Source: Pelobates cultripes (lineage: Eukaryota > Chordata > Amphibia > Anura > Pelobatidae). From it: a stretch of 64,000 nt of DNA. The stretch covers positions 110,378,734 through 110,442,733 of the forward strand of contig OW240921.1 of assembly GCA_933207985.1 (NCBI GenBank), read 5' to 3'. The position numbers and the translations under genes were made by a program. Below, one piece after another: positions 1 to 11,861 of this stretch; position 1 is the first letter of the stretch; each line of letters starts with the position of its first letter. The notes below the pieces were generated by a model. That model saw only the letters and a program-made list of their open reading frames with translations, had not been told where the DNA came from and ran no database searches.

Positions 1-1102
1 AGGCAGTGAATTCCACATCCTTATTGGTCTTACAGTAAAAAAAAAACACTTTCCTTTGCCTTAGATGAAATCTTCTTTCTTCCAGTCTAAAAGCATGACC
101 TTGTGTCCTATGTAAAGTCCGCTTTGTGAATAGATTTCCACACAATGGTTTGTATTGCCCCGAATATATTTGTATAATGTTATCATATCTCCTCTGAGGC
201 AACGTTTTTCTAAACTAAAGAGGTTTAAATTTGTTAACCTTTCTTCATAGCTGATATGTTCCATTCCTTTTATTAATTTTGTAGCCCGCCTCTGCACTTT
301 TTCTAGTGCCATAATATCCATTTTTAGAACAGGTGCCCAAAATTGCACAGCATATTCAATATGTGGCCTTACCAGTGATTTATAAAGAGGCAAAATGATA
401 TTCTCATCCCGAGAATGAATGCCCTTTTTCATGCATGACAATACCTTACTGGCCTTGGCCACTGCTGATTGACATTGCACATTGTTGCATAGTTTGTTGT
501 CTATAACAATTCCCAAGTCCCTTTCATGTGTTATCCCTAATTCGCTTCCATTAAGGGTATACATTGCTTGTGTATTCTTTACACCGAAGTGCATAACTTT
601 GCATTTTTCAACATTAAATTTCCTCTGCCATTTGAGTGCCCAGACCCCCAGTCTATCTAAATCCCTCTGCAGCAAAATAATATCTTGATCACATTGTATT
701 ATTTTACAGAGTTTTGTGTCATCTGCAAACACCGAAACATGACTTTCAATGCTTTTTTCGAGATCATTTATAAACATGTTAAATAAAAAGGGTCCAAGAA
801 CAGACACCACTTGCCACCTCTGTCCAGCTAGAAAATTTACCATTAATGACAACTCTTTGTACTCTATTTTTAAGCCAATGTTCTACCAAAGAACAAGCAT
901 TTTCATCTAGACCGATTTCATTGAGTTTGAACATTAATCTATTGTGTGAAACTGTATGAAATGCCTTGGCAAAATCCAAATAGATCACATCCACTCCAAC
1001 ACCCTGATCTATACTTCTACTTACTTCTTCGTAGAACGCAATCAAGTTAGTTTGACATGACCTGTGCTTCATAAAGCCATGCTGATTTTTGCTGATAAGC
1101 AT
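1..1102 (-). pseudogene. CR1-like non-LTR retrotransposon, reverse transcriptase remnant
   Basis: This is the second half of a LINE polymerase read on the minus strand. The N-terminal piece (779-1102) holds the RT block YLDFAKAFHTV. The C-terminal piece (61-852) holds the catalytic FADDTKL box and the motif ERV-like QRRATKLIKG, followed by SYEERL and LFSLEKR, which are typical of the CR1/Rex1 group. The pieces lie in different frames and overlap at 779-852, where the conserved GSVLGPLLF-type block is damaged, so at least one frameshift is present. A further shift occurs near 60: bases 1-18 read MWNSLP in another frame, which is the conserved end of these proteins, so the element continues off the window edge. 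There is no endonuclease domain, so it is 5'-truncated. Non-functional; group assignment is from motif recognition only. Confidence 0.9.
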
Positions 1103-2669
1103 GTTCTTCTCAAGGAATTCTACAACATATATCTACAAAAAAAAAATGTATTCACAAAAATGCATATTTTCATGTCTTAGAAATCTTTGTATAGTAAGTT
1201 GTAAATAATTATACCCATAAACAGGATAGTTGGATGTTTTTTTATTTATCTGTTGTTTTTTTTTTTTTTACTTATCTGTTTTTTTGTTGTTGTTTTTTAA
1301 TTCATAGTTTATATGACAAAAATTTTAATTTTGTTTGTTTGCTAACGGCAAAGAGAAACACATAAGGTTTTTAAAATGAAATACTAAAATATTTGTGTGG
1401 GCTGGGGTGCAGGACACAAGGATTTTAGGTACGTAATAAAATTAGATGCTATACAGGGGAATGCAGGACACGTTAAATTAGAATTCAGTTGTGTGAGTGG
1501 GAGGCAGTTATGTGCTATGCAGAAATTAAATATGAGTCCAGCAATAAGAGGTAGATATTGAGGGGGCTAAATGCAGTGATTCTGTATGTCAAACATAAGT
1601 AATAAACCCCACATGGGCCTGAATGCAGTTATTTTATGTGTCCATGCTAACAAGAAGCTGTACAGGGGGACGAGGTGCACTAACATATAATTATGTGTAC
1701 TGCTGCCAAAATAACAATAACGATATGTACTTTTCACCGATCTGTGCTTTGTTTGCCTTTGAGCCGAAGGCAATGAAAGTGTTACAAATAATTGTCAAAG
1801 ACCCCATGTGCTTGAGGGCCGCTGCAGAGAAGCCCACAGATTATTGATCCTAGATCGATGTCTTCTGCATACGGCTTGGTCCCCTCCAATATGTCAATGT
1901 GGGTTTCTAAAATAAAACCCACTTTGCTACCTGCTGTGTGAATTTTAACATTTCAGTTTGCTTTGTGTGTTCTGCTGTTACAAGTTATTTACCTGCCAAG
2001 ACTTGCTGTGTCATTTATATTTTATTCTGTACAGCAAAAGGATCAAAGAAGGGAAGCCTGGGCCTGCAGAGCCTGTTAAAGGGACAGACACAAACTCTAT
2101 TCTTTAAATCATCTTTTTTATCTATTTTGCACTTGCACCGAATAACTAGTTAACTGTTAAACTGTAGACGTATAGACTAGATTTCACAGTTACAATAATG
2201 ACAATAATTGTGATCAGATTGAAGGATAAAAGCATGCAAAGGTGTTTTGAGGATAGGCATGAGAACTTTCGGATATATTTAAGAAATATGTTTCTAATTA
2301 GTTCTATCTGTGGTTCTTCTTTGGGAGGAACTGTCCAGTTCTGAAATATTTAGGATCGTATCTACAAAAATATCAAGGTATCTTTGCCCTACAGTTATTA
2401 CAGGACAAAATGTATACAACACAAGATACAGGAGATTATCAGCTAGATTTACTAGACCCCAATGAGCTCTTTGTTTTGTGTCGGAAGCTAGCCTGCATGC
2501 AGTGATAGTAAATATCATGGATCTTTCAACTGGTACATTGCTGAATTCAGCATAGGTGTGGCTATTTATGCTGCCTGCTAAATCAAGGTTTTTATTTGTA
2601 AGTATTCATTCCATATCTTTGCATCCTTCCATATCATTATGTCATTGCTGATCTGTTCACAAAAAAAGT
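1103..2669. other. Unassigned AT-rich DNA
   Basis: No gene or recognised repeat is seen here. A T-rich low-complexity run lies at about 1230-1300. The short open frames are of random-frame length and show no recognisable protein. Confidence 0.5.
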
Positions 2670-2677
2670 GTTTAGAG

Positions 2678-2814
2678 CAGACTTCCCCAAACTCCGGCCC
2701 TCCATATGTTGCTGAACTACAACTCCCATGATTCTATGAATGAAATAAATAGGCTGAGAATCATGGGAGTTGTAGTTCAGCAACATCTGGAGGATGGGAG
2801 TTTGGGGAAGCCTG
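2678..2814. mobile_element. hAT-type MITE, 137 bp, near-perfect palindrome
   Basis: The two ends are inverted copies beginning CAGACTTCCCCAAACTCC on the left and CAGGCTTCCCCAAACTCC on the reverse complement of the right. Flanking 8-bp sequences are gtttagag and acttagag (6 of 8 equal), the size expected for hAT transposase. The inverted repeats cover almost the whole element and meet at a short centre near 2740-2750. Each arm carries ACTACAACTCCCATGATTC, close to the known ZNF143 recognition sequence. No coding capacity; it would have been moved by a transposase from elsewhere. Confidence 0.85.
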
Positions 2815-2822
2815 ACTTAGAG

Positions 2823-3647
2823 GGAACACTGCTCTGTGTATAACAAATAATTAGGACTACCTGCACGCTGCGGCATGGCTCTGTCTGCTTTGGTAGGACT
2901 CCTTTTTTAATAAGAAGACTTTAACCCATGGTCCAAAAATATTGTCAGATATACTCACACGACCCTATGGGATGATATTTGTAACACTTTTCAGTGTGTT
3001 GCATTAATCACAAGAATATAAGAGAACTGTCCCAAATTTATCACTAAAGTCCAAAATTCTGAGAAAATTCTAAGAATTACAAATTTAAGTTAAAAACAGC
3101 CAAACTGAAAATATAGCTGAAACTCACATCAAATTCCTGATGGTTCAAACTTAAAGATATTTTTCTGTCATTATCAGTAAGGCAAAATGCATCTCAATTA
3201 TACCTCTCCTTTCTATCTGTTAAACTTCTGTTTTCAGTCACTTACAGCTGGAAAATTCAATTATCCAGCTGGTCCTCCATCTCTTTATGATGAAGAAAGT
3301 AACAACAGAGACCAGGTTATGTAAGGCTGGGCTATGACAGCAAAAACATATTGGTGAAGTGCAGTAAGGTAATATAATCATTCTGTTAATGAGTGAAAAA
3401 GAAAACACACTAGACTTGTGCATTTGGTTTATCCTTAATTGCAAATTTGTCTGAATTTTGGGCAATTGATGGCTCATCTGAATTCTTTAACTCTGAACTG
3501 CCATATGACTAAATTACGAAATCACTGAACCGGACAATGGACAGCCCATTCGGCTCATTCGTGATTCAGAGACGTGGCGGCCACCCCGAGAGGAAGAGGG
3601 GTTTCGCCGCCAGAGATGTTCTTTCTCCCTATTCAGAGTGTTGCTTC
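2823..3647. other. Unassigned AT-rich DNA
   Basis: No gene is seen. The last part (about 3530-3640) is GC-richer and may be internal sequence next to the LTR-like block that follows, but no primer-binding site could be fixed. Confidence 0.4.
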
Positions 3648-4284
3648 AATAATCCCAAGCACGATAATCCAAATCACGGTATAGCTGGTATAGCTGTTCC
3701 CTACAAACATGAGATGAGACTCTATGTTGAGGGTAAGCAGGAACTAATTTATTGGTAGCCACAACTGGCCTTATATGCAAGTCCCCATGCAAGGGGTTTT
3801 CTATTACATTTTCCAAGGGCATTCCCTACTGGACCTGAGAGGGGACTATGACAAAATACACACTGTACTTACATTGGTTCTCAGGTCCAGGACACTCCTA
3901 AAACAGGGTAATCACTCCTACCGAACGCAAGTCAATTCTCACCCGCTTTACCAAACTTTGATGGAAGTTGAAGTTCAAGCGGTGTTCGCGCCGTCCAGTG
4001 TCCGATTTGAGTTTCATGCAATCGACCACCAAACACCGCTGTATGCGTTCGAGGCTAAAGATGGCCGCTGCCATGTGTTCGTCCATACAAACGTCGGCCC
4101 ACCCAGCTGACTGCTCAGAATGTTGAGGTAACTGCGGTTACTGAGGTGCAAATAAGGGTGACAAGGGTCAATTGGCAGCATGTGCCTCCCCTAGGTGGTC
4201 TGGCTGTTCGGTAGTTTGTTAGGTATACAAATCAGATGGGTCTCAGATGTTCGTGAATCCCATATACCAAACTACCCAGTGTAA
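3648..4284 (-). mobile_element. Probable solo LTR or LTR-like block
   Basis: The block is bounded by TGTTGCTTC on the left and CAGTGTAACA on the right, so it has TG...CA ends in either orientation. On the minus strand it holds a TATA-like CATATAAGG (3769-3778) followed closely by AATAAA (3748-3753). The solo LTR at 20.05 kb in this window shows the same close TATA-then-AATAAA spacing. No target duplication is obvious (cagag against aatga) and no second copy lies in the window. The plus-strand frames at 3537-3758 and 3775-4110 look incidental. It could instead be another repeat type with promoter-like sequence. Confidence 0.42.
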
Positions 4285-5389
4285 CAAATGAGCAGAAATT
4301 AACAGTATGATAATCCAGGGATAGTGAATCTGTCACAAGTTCCATCTATGGCACCAACATAGAGATGATTGATGGTTTGGGGACAGTCACTAAATCAAAT
4401 AAATAAATAATCTAAAAAAAAGAATATATACCAGGTATCAGTTGAACCAAACCCATAAAATTCCCATCCATATGTTCAAAAAGCAGCTGAACACTCAAAT
4501 GAGCAAATGTGAACCAAATTTTAAAGATAAAAAAAATATCTTCTATTTGGTCATTATAAGGATGGGATTGCCACATCGATTGGCCAAATTCCACAACCTT
4601 TTGCTTTGTCTGAATCATGATTCCCAAATAATTTGCATAGATTGTCTGCCATGCACATGTCTAAAAAATACCCTCTGCTATTGGTTTGAGCATTCAAAAG
4701 AAGGCATGTTTGTTACATTTTCATCTTCCTGATTCTTCTATTCAGCGTGGAAATTGGCACACCCATAATCAACAATCTCTTCTCAATCCAAGAATAAAAT
4801 GCTGCTCAGATTTGTTTCCAAGCAATGCTTTTAATGCTTATTGGGTTAATTACAATTAATTAAACAAACATTCTGCACAATGTTGCACATTTGTTTCCTA
4901 TACCTGTTTGCCAATAAAATTCTGTTAACCCATATTGTGTTTGTATTTGTACAAGATGTCGTGATTAAGCTCTAGAAGGAGCTAGGTGATTAAAATAGAT
5001 TGTGTTTCTGCCAGATCAACATACTTTAAAAGATTTTAGATAACACTCAATATAATATATCATTTAATCACTATGACTGTCATATCTATTAAACATTTTG
5101 TAGTGGTATAATTCTGCAGATTAATTTTTAATTTGCATGGTCACCTCTATGTAGTTTTGTAAGATCCTTAGACTTTACATCTCATTTATTCCAATAATGT
5201 CAGAAATTAACTTTTTCATGTTGACCAGAAACAAGGCAACAGCAAAAGTGAGTCACTGCAGAACAGAGAGAATAAAATATTGCAGTTTCCAAAATTAGGA
5301 AACAAACAGGAAACAAACTATTTTAGTTTCCAGCACTGGCAAATGAAACAAAACAAGTCTACTAATGAAAGATCAGGGAGTTATGAACT
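4285..5389. other. Unassigned AT-rich DNA
   Basis: No gene, tandem array or recognised element is seen. Short frames near 4412-4732 occur on both strands and show no family motifs. Confidence 0.4.
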
Positions 5390-6215
5390 AAAGGAACACT
5401 CTAATCACCATTACCTCCTGTTGTTTTGGTTTTAGTTCAAGCAGTCTTAGGATGAAAAACCTTTCACTGATTTTTGAAAGCTTTCACAATGTCACGTATT
5501 GACCCAACACGTAGTACATAAACTCACCAGAATAGAGACACAGAAAGTACCTATACTGGTCCTTAGAATGGCCAGATAAAATTAGGACTAAGAGTAAAAT
5601 GAGAAAGGAGCGTTAGGAACAAGCCAAGGTCAAAGGGAGCCAGAAAATCACAATAACCATAGCCAAAGTCAAGTCAAGGGAGCCAGACAACGTGATAGTC
5701 AGACAATAAGCTAAGTCAAATGCCAAAGGGACAAAATACAGAACAAAAATGCACTCTTGGGAAAGCTAGTACATCAGGGCATTGTGTACCGAGCAAGGTA
5801 CATTTTTATATTTTTACATCATATAAAAATGTATCTTGCCCAGCACCCAGTGCCCTGTTGTGATTCCTAGGTTTCTAGAGTCCCAAAAATGTTTAGCATA
5901 ACCATGCCCCCAAAACATGAGAGGTGTCATGACAGCTTGCGTGCACCACGTTAATAATAGGGGCGTGCTCATAATAACTGGCATTCAAGATCAGCTGTCC
6001 TGATCGGTGGACCACCTAGGTAACTATAAGGGTCCTTACACACAAAAACATGGTTTTCAAGCACCTAACCTTCTGCTCCGTTAATATGGATTTTTCTATT
6101 CCACATTATCGCTCTAAAGCTGTCTAGTTTTGGATTTTAATGACAGGATGTGAGCACTTGAGGTTGTGAGTCGGAGTTTGGGCATTTTGGTTACAGTGAT
6201 TAGAGTGCTCTTTTA
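5390..6215. mobile_element. Inverted-repeat DNA element with inserted sequence
   Basis: The left end reads AAAGGAACACTCTAATCACC. The reverse complement of the right end reads AAAAGAGCACTCTAATCACT, so the element has terminal inverted repeats of about 25 bp. The AAAGG..CAC end resembles the other frog-type MITEs in this window. The interior from about 5490 to 5750 matches, on the opposite strand, part of the insert at 48.95-50.28 kb (shared phrase CAAGCCAAGGTCAAAGG and its complement). A short inverted repeat around 5795-5840 reads as a stem-loop of GTACATTTTTATA-type arms. No ORF. Confidence 0.6.
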
Positions 6216-6952
6216 ATGTTTAATATGATATAATAGATAGGTTTAACTATAACGGTCCAGATTTACCATTAACAATGTAGCACAAGAGTAGCACATTAGC
6301 GTTCACAGGATGGGATAAATGTCGTTAAATGGGGTCACCCAAAGGTAACTATTCAACTATTGTTCAATTATCTCTTCCAAAAATCTCCATCAGTACATTT
6401 TTGAATTCTCGCTAAAGGTCATAAAAGCTCTAGAACAACATTTACAGTGCTACCTTTTAGACAGTTTTGCAAGCACATTTTAAAAATAGTGTACCCGTGT
6501 CAACCCGATCCTAATGAATAGGACGCTTTAAGGATTATGATTTGACGTTACAGAAATTACATCTTAATATAGTACGTAAATCACCTTAAAGCATATTTCT
6601 CCCATCCTGTGCTTTTAACTTTTATTATTAGATTATGAAATCAGATACTATATCCTTGGCATTTTCATTTCCAAATTAAATTTTCTTTGAAACATTTTTG
6701 TGTTATTTTCTCTGTACATGAGAGCAATCTCCCGGGGTATAGGACTAACTAAATCATTACATAGTCTTTAAAAAATATTGGTACATTTCATCATTTTAAA
6801 CACAGATAAGAACACATTTCATTCTTTTGTACTTTATGGGGATATTCACTAAATTTCAAATTGTAAGAAATTAATATCGAAATAACAAAACGTAGATTAA
6901 AAATGCTGATTTGGAAAAAAATACTCAACTTGGTTATATTCAACTTGGCAAT
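6216..6952. other. Unassigned AT-rich DNA
   Basis: Strongly AT-rich with many homopolymer runs. No gene or recognised element is seen. Confidence 0.4.
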
Positions 6953-7026
6953 ATTCTGTGTTTTCAAGCCTCCTTACAATAAGTAATTCAATGCTTAATT
7001 AAGTGTTACATTGAATTACATCTGTA
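6953..7026. repeat. Dispersed repeat, copy 1 of a 70-bp pair
   Basis: This segment contains CAAGCCTCCTTACAATAAGT and continues into a TTCAATGCTTAAT..GTGTTACATTG stretch. The same sequence recurs in the same orientation at 9147-9218 with only a few differences over about 70 bp. The flanks beyond the pair do not match. It may be the conserved core of a short dispersed element. Confidence 0.6.
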
Positions 7027-7439
7027 CATTTTACATTTTTGCATTTTTATTGTTTCCTAATACTTGGAATTGGGATTTTAATTTGCTACAATTTCAAGTT
7101 TACAGATTAACCCTATCTGAGGTTGCAGAATTATACTCCATCCCTTGTTGGTTTTAAGATGACCTAGCGAGTTTGGACCTTCATAATTATAAACACTATA
7201 AATGTTGAAAAAAATAAAGTGTTTTTAGTATCCATTTTTAGAGTACAAATATTATTCAGGCAGGGCACTAGATGTATCTATAGATGAGTTCCTCTTTGGA
7301 ACAAACATATAGCTTCCTAGTTCAAGCAGTCTTACACAAAGGTAGCTTTTTTTTTATTTATTTCTTTATTGTGGATATATGTGTATAAGTACACAAATGT
7401 CTATGATGTATAGACATATACATTAGAACATGTGCAAAT

Positions 7440-7875
7440 CTTAGAAGATGAAAGAACTTACTCCCCTCTCTCTGATTACCTAATCAGTTCTCATTTAGGA
7501 GTCAAATCATGTTGTTTATACAGCCCTAGTCACACCTCAACTGCACGTGATTTACATAGATCTAAAGTTTAATGTCCCTTTATTGCACAGATAGTTTTAT
7601 TTAGACGTACTGTGTAATTAAAGTTTACAGAGTATGAGACAAAACTGTTAAAATAAACAAACTGCGCTGTAAGATCTGATTTAAAATTAAACCATTGTTT
7701 CATGTTGACCAGGAGTCACAGCCAGGGGAGGTGTGGCTAGTGCTGCATAAACAGAAACAAAAGTGGTTTGCCTCTTAAATGGTGAAGAGTTGAATATTGA
7801 GTCTGCAGGAGCATGATCTATACACTAAACTGCTTTATTAAGCTAAGGTTATTTTGGTGCTTAGAGTGGTATGTT
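7440..7875 (-). mobile_element. MITE fragment, same family as 40270-40829
   Basis: The minus strand starts at about 7866 with ACCACTCTAAGCACCAAAA, then AGCTTAATAAAGCAG, and continues through a segment with CACTTTTGTTTCTG and CACACCTCC. That order is the same as in the complete copy at 40.27-40.83 kb. The far end towards 7440 is not cleanly bounded by a terminal inverted repeat, so the copy is truncated or diverged there. No ORF. Confidence 0.6.
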
Positions 7876-8004
7876 TAAAATGTTTCCCTAAAACTCATCA
7901 AGAAAGGTCAGCACGGGGATTTTTTTGTAGTATTGCATTCTTTAAAAATATTTTTCCTAACTTTGTTAAGAGATTTGTGTTTTAATTTAGATAATAATTT
8001 TGGT

Positions 8005-8100
8005 ATACTTTGTATTATTATGATGTTATTATTGATATAGGGTCACAAGTTCCGCAGCGCTTTACAGTGGGTGGACGAACAAACATGTATAAGTGTCAGT
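8005..8100 (-). mobile_element. L2 LINE or L2-derived SINE 3' end
   Basis: On the minus strand the sequence reads TTCGTCCACCCACTGTAAAG, then GCGCTGCGGAA and an AATAAT-rich tail. This matches the 3' end of the L2 element at 47.16-48.18 kb, which has TTCGTCCACCCATTGTAAAG and GCGCTGCGGAA. Only the tail is present, as is common for 5'-truncated insertions. Confidence 0.8.
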
Positions 8101-9146
8101 TTTAGATTATACTTATAAATGTAATTTCTGAATAAGGCACAGAGAGGGTATTCTATGCAAATTAAATTCTCATAATTTCTATTTATTATTCGAAAAATTC
8201 TAAAAAAAAAAATAGGTAAACAAAAAGGCAGTTAAGAAATTGGGTGGTGAAGAGACAAATAAATGACTTCTTCTGATCTATGTCTTTTGTCAGTTCTGTC
8301 ACTGTCCTTCAGTACTTCCTCTATCGACTGGTAGCTGTATTTACAACACTGTGGATTTCCATTGTAATCTTGCAGAGACTGATTGGGGTACTACAATATA
8401 TATATTTCTAATTTTATGTAGCTTTAGAAAGAGAGTAAAAAAGTGTGATTCAGATGTTGGCCCATGCTTAGTGTACCTAGAAGGGTATCAGTTACACCTC
8501 ATTGATGAGACCCAAAGAAGACTTAAAATGCAGGTCCACGGTTGCTATATATCTCTCGTGCCGAGGGAACTTTCCAGCATTTTGAATGTGGACAGCCTTT
8601 ATTGGTGGGATCAGTCTGTAATGCAAATCGTATAGGTTCTGTGTGTAATGGCACACGTGAGCAAAAAGATTTTTGAGACCGGAGCTGGGACTGACTAAAG
8701 GGCAAGCTATTGAGGTTTCTTTCTGCTTTCTCAAATTCTCTGTTTTTTGTTGTAAGACTCCAACAAGTCAGAAAATAAATGTAAATTCCAAATATCAAAT
8801 TTTTTTGTTTTGTTTTTAATCTTCTCTCTTTCTGTCACTTTCATTACCCACTTTCTCTCAAATGCAGGTCTTTTTGCAGCATTAAAAAGGTAGCATTGGT
8901 GCATTCTGACACTTTACACCACTCCCAGTGTGCTATTTCAAATAAATTCCATTTGTGTTAAGACATTACTGACCTGAAGCATGTTTGGTATCCAGAACAC
9001 TTTTTATGTAAGTAGAATTTCGAACATTTCTTGATATATTAAATGTGAAGATATCACATCATCTTCTTTCCGTTTCTCTGATCTCTTCTACTGATCTCTG
9101 CAGAGAAGAAACAAATGGAGCAAAAATAATGGTTGTTTATGCAATC
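8101..9146. other. Unassigned DNA
   Basis: No recognised element or gene. The overlapping open frames near 8351-8798 lie on both strands, are all under 100 codons, and show no family motif. Confidence 0.4.
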
Positions 9147-9218
9147 GTCTGTGTTTTCAAGCCTCCTTACAATAAGTACTTCAATGCTTAATAAAGTGTT
9201 ACATTGAATTACATCTTT
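9147..9218. repeat. Dispersed repeat, copy 2 of a 70-bp pair
   Basis: Direct repeat of 6953-7026, again with CAAGCCTCCTTACAATAAGT followed by a TTCAATGCTTAAT..GTGTTACATTG stretch. The two copies lie 2.2 kb apart. Confidence 0.6.
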
Positions 9219-9401
9219 TTTGATCAACTATATGAAATTGTTTCCACTGTGATGTTTTATTTTGCCTCTTTTCTAATGACATCCACTAAATGAGAAATTC
9301 TTTATTAAAATAATATTACCAGTACTGCTGACTCTCTCTTTCTCCATTGTATATATTGAATTTGAAGGACTTGAGTCTTTTTTTAAATCTAGATTACTAT
9401 G

Positions 9402-9421
9402 TATATATATATATATATATA
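9402..9421. repeat. (TA)n microsatellite
   Basis: About ten TA units lie directly before the MITE fragment that starts at about 9425. Inverted-repeat elements often target TA-rich DNA, so the adjacency may reflect the insertion site. Confidence 0.9.
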
Positions 9422-9424
9422 CAA

Positions 9425-9790
9425 ACAACTTTAGCTTAATGAAGCAGCTTTGGTGTATGGATTGTACCCCTGCAGTCTCACTGCTCAATTATCTGCCAAT
9501 TAGGAATGAAATCACTTTGTTTATACACCCTAGTCACACCTCCCTGCATGTTACTGACACAGCCTTCCTAAACATTTCCTGTCAAGTGAAATCTAATGTT
9601 TACACTTCCTTAATGGCAAATTCTGTTTAATTTAGAATTTCATATATCCTGCTCTGTTAACAGATTGCTAGACTTTGCAGAAGTAACATGTATGTGATTA
9701 AAGTTCAATCTACAGAGAAGGATATATAAACCTCTGAATTAAGTTAACATCTGATTGAAAATGAAACAATTTTTCAAATGTAATACATAT
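9425..9790 (+). mobile_element. MITE fragment, same family as 40270-40829
   Basis: The segment opens with ACAACTTTAGCTTAATGAAG and continues with CTGCTCAATTATCTGCC, TTTATACACCCTAGTCAC, CACCTCC and CATCTGATTGAAAATG. The order matches the first half of the complete copy at 40.27 kb. The outermost GGGACACTATAG terminus is missing. The 63-codon frame at 9439-9630 is incidental. Confidence 0.65.
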
Positions 9791-10571
9791 ATACAAAGTG
9801 CAAAACGAATAGTTCTCATGGGTGCTTTGATCAAAGTGATGTTTTGTATTACAATGGTACAAGTTTGCAACTGATCAATGTTCTGACCATTTTTGGGTCT
9901 TTGTAAAGATGTAAATTAAGACTAAAGTGACAATTTACAGATAAACCAAACAGACTTACTAATTTATGTAATCCTCACTGTGTAGTCCATTAACCAAATA
10001 ATGACATGGTGTCCATAAAGTTTAAACCGTGCTGACGTGTGTATGTCATGGGATGCAATAGTGTAATCCATCACCATAACAATTTAGAGTGGTTTCCAAA
10101 TCCGATGTAAAACCATAGCACCATACTAGTGGACTTTATCTATAGGCAATGAGAAGAAATGATCACGGTGCTTTTAGTGTCCTGATAAAAAACAGGAATA
10201 CAGATTGTAGAGTAGATTCCGAGAGCCCCTCATCCCCCAAGAACTGGTAGTTGGACTACTTCTGGGTTTGTGTTAAATCTGATCACAAATAGTTATGGCC
10301 TTCAATGCCAGCATTAAAGGAAGCACTGTCTTAGTCTGCTCTAAAAACAAAAGGTGGTTCTACCTGACCTTAGAGATAGACAGATTGTTGAACAGACATC
10401 ACCCACAAATAAGGTCTGATATGCACAGGTAGTACTAGTGAAGCAGCAATAAAATGCGAATAAAAAGACATGATACGTAATTTGACCTTAATTCACTATA
10501 AAGCAGGTCTGAATGAGCAGATGAAATATAGGGCATTATAATAATACTAACTCTTATTATTATGCATTTTT
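9791..10571. other. Unassigned DNA
   Basis: No gene or recognised repeat is seen in this stretch. Confidence 0.4.
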
Positions 10572-10690
10572 AAAGGGACACTATAGTCACCAAAACAATG
10601 TTAACTTAATTACGTAGTTTTGATACATAGATTATGCCCCCATCTCACTGCTCAATTCTCTATTCTCAGCTTCATTAGAATTTTATTTTT
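10572..10690 (+). mobile_element. MITE terminus, same family as 40270-40829
   Basis: TTAAAGGGACACTATAGTCA is followed by CCAAAACAATGTTAACTTAA and ATCTCACTGCTCAATTCTC. This is the intact outer terminus that the copy at 9.4 kb lacks. The rest of the element is absent or too diverged to recognise. Confidence 0.7.
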
Positions 10691-10888
10691 GAGTTTATAA
10701 GCTTTTTTTAGTATGGGTCTGTTTTCCTTTAAGCCATAGAGAGGGATAATATTTTAGGTATGTGTGTTAGGCTATATAGACAGTGGTCCATTGATTGTAT
10801 AGTGTTTTACTTTGTTTGTCGTCGAACACTTTGTCTTGGGACAAAACATATTGACATCATCACACCAGCTAGTTCCTATTATGTAAAG

Positions 10889-11853
10889 CAAGCATGTCAA
10901 ACCCAAAGGCTAGAATGGGCCAAATAAACAAGGTTTAAATTTATGTGTTCTGCAAAAAAAAAAAGAAACATACAGTATAAAAAGAAAAACCTCTACTAAA
11001 CCCAAGCTCCCCTCTACTAAACCCCAGTCCCCGCCTCTATACTAAATTCCAGTTCCCCCCTCTATATTAATTCCCAGTCATCGTCCTCCTCTATACTTAA
11101 TCCCAGTAAACCCTTCTACTAAACCGTGCCTCCATGCACCTCCAGGTCCTCCACTGTCCAGCCGCGACCATCGCAACACTCACCAACACACACTCACTGA
11201 CAGGCACACACACTCACTAATAGACACGCTCAGTGACAGACACACACACTCACTCTCTGACAGACACACAAACACTTACAGACAAACACACACACACTGA
11301 AAGACACACACACTGACAGACACACACACTCACTGACAGACACACACACACACACTTACTCACTAACAGACACGCACACACTGACAGACACACACACACA
11401 CACTGACAGACACACAGAAACTGACAGACATACACACACTGACACACACACACACACACTGACAGACACACACACTCACACACATTTACACATTCTTGCA
11501 CACACTCACATTTTATTTATTGTTCCCTACCTTTGGGAGCTGGTGTGGGGCCTCTCCCTGGGGTCCAGTGGGGATCTTCTCTCAGGAGGTTTCCTACCTG
11601 CTCCTCACTGCTCACTCATGCACGCAGTTTAGGGCTTGCGAGAGGGAGCATTGAGGGGTAGGAAGACTGAGCTCCCTCGCTTCCGCCAGCGACCACTACA
11701 CCAGGTACATTTTAGCAGAGTAGGCACCTGCAATGTGGGAGAGCAGGTACCTACTCTGCCTTAGTAATCATGGCAAACTTGTGGCTCACTGGACCGCAAA
11801 TATGTTCATTGTGGGCCGCATGCAGCCCACGGGCCGCGAGTTTGACATGCTTG
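10889..11853. mobile_element. Non-autonomous hAT transposon with minisatellite core
   Basis: The left end reads CAAGCATGTCAAAC and the reverse complement of the right end reads CAAGCATGTCAAACTCGCGG, so the terminal 14 bp are identical. They fit the hAT pattern CA(N)6TCAAAC. The flanking 8 bp are atgtaaag (10881-10888) and atgtaaaa (11854-11861), a 7-of-8 target duplication of hAT size. The interior has no transposase. It holds a degenerate tandem array of about 25-30 bp around 10990-11120 (units with CCTCTACTAAACCCCAGT) and a CACTCACTGACAGACACACA-type array at about 11160-11490. The 83-codon minus-strand frame is only this array translated. Confidence 0.88.
11160..11490. repeat. CA-rich minisatellite
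   Basis: Irregular units built from CACTCACTGACAGACACACA alternate with pure CA runs. The array lies inside the hAT element, so it was probably carried by the transposon or expanded after insertion. Confidence 0.9.
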
Positions 11854-11861
11854 ATGTAAAA

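Noticed and set aside
3775..4110. 111-codon plus-strand frame as a possible gene
   Set aside because: No recognisable domain. It lies within an LTR-like block that has promoter-type sequence on the other strand.
11250..11501. 83-codon Cys-Val frame on the minus strand
   Set aside because: It is the CA-rich minisatellite inside the hAT element read as protein.
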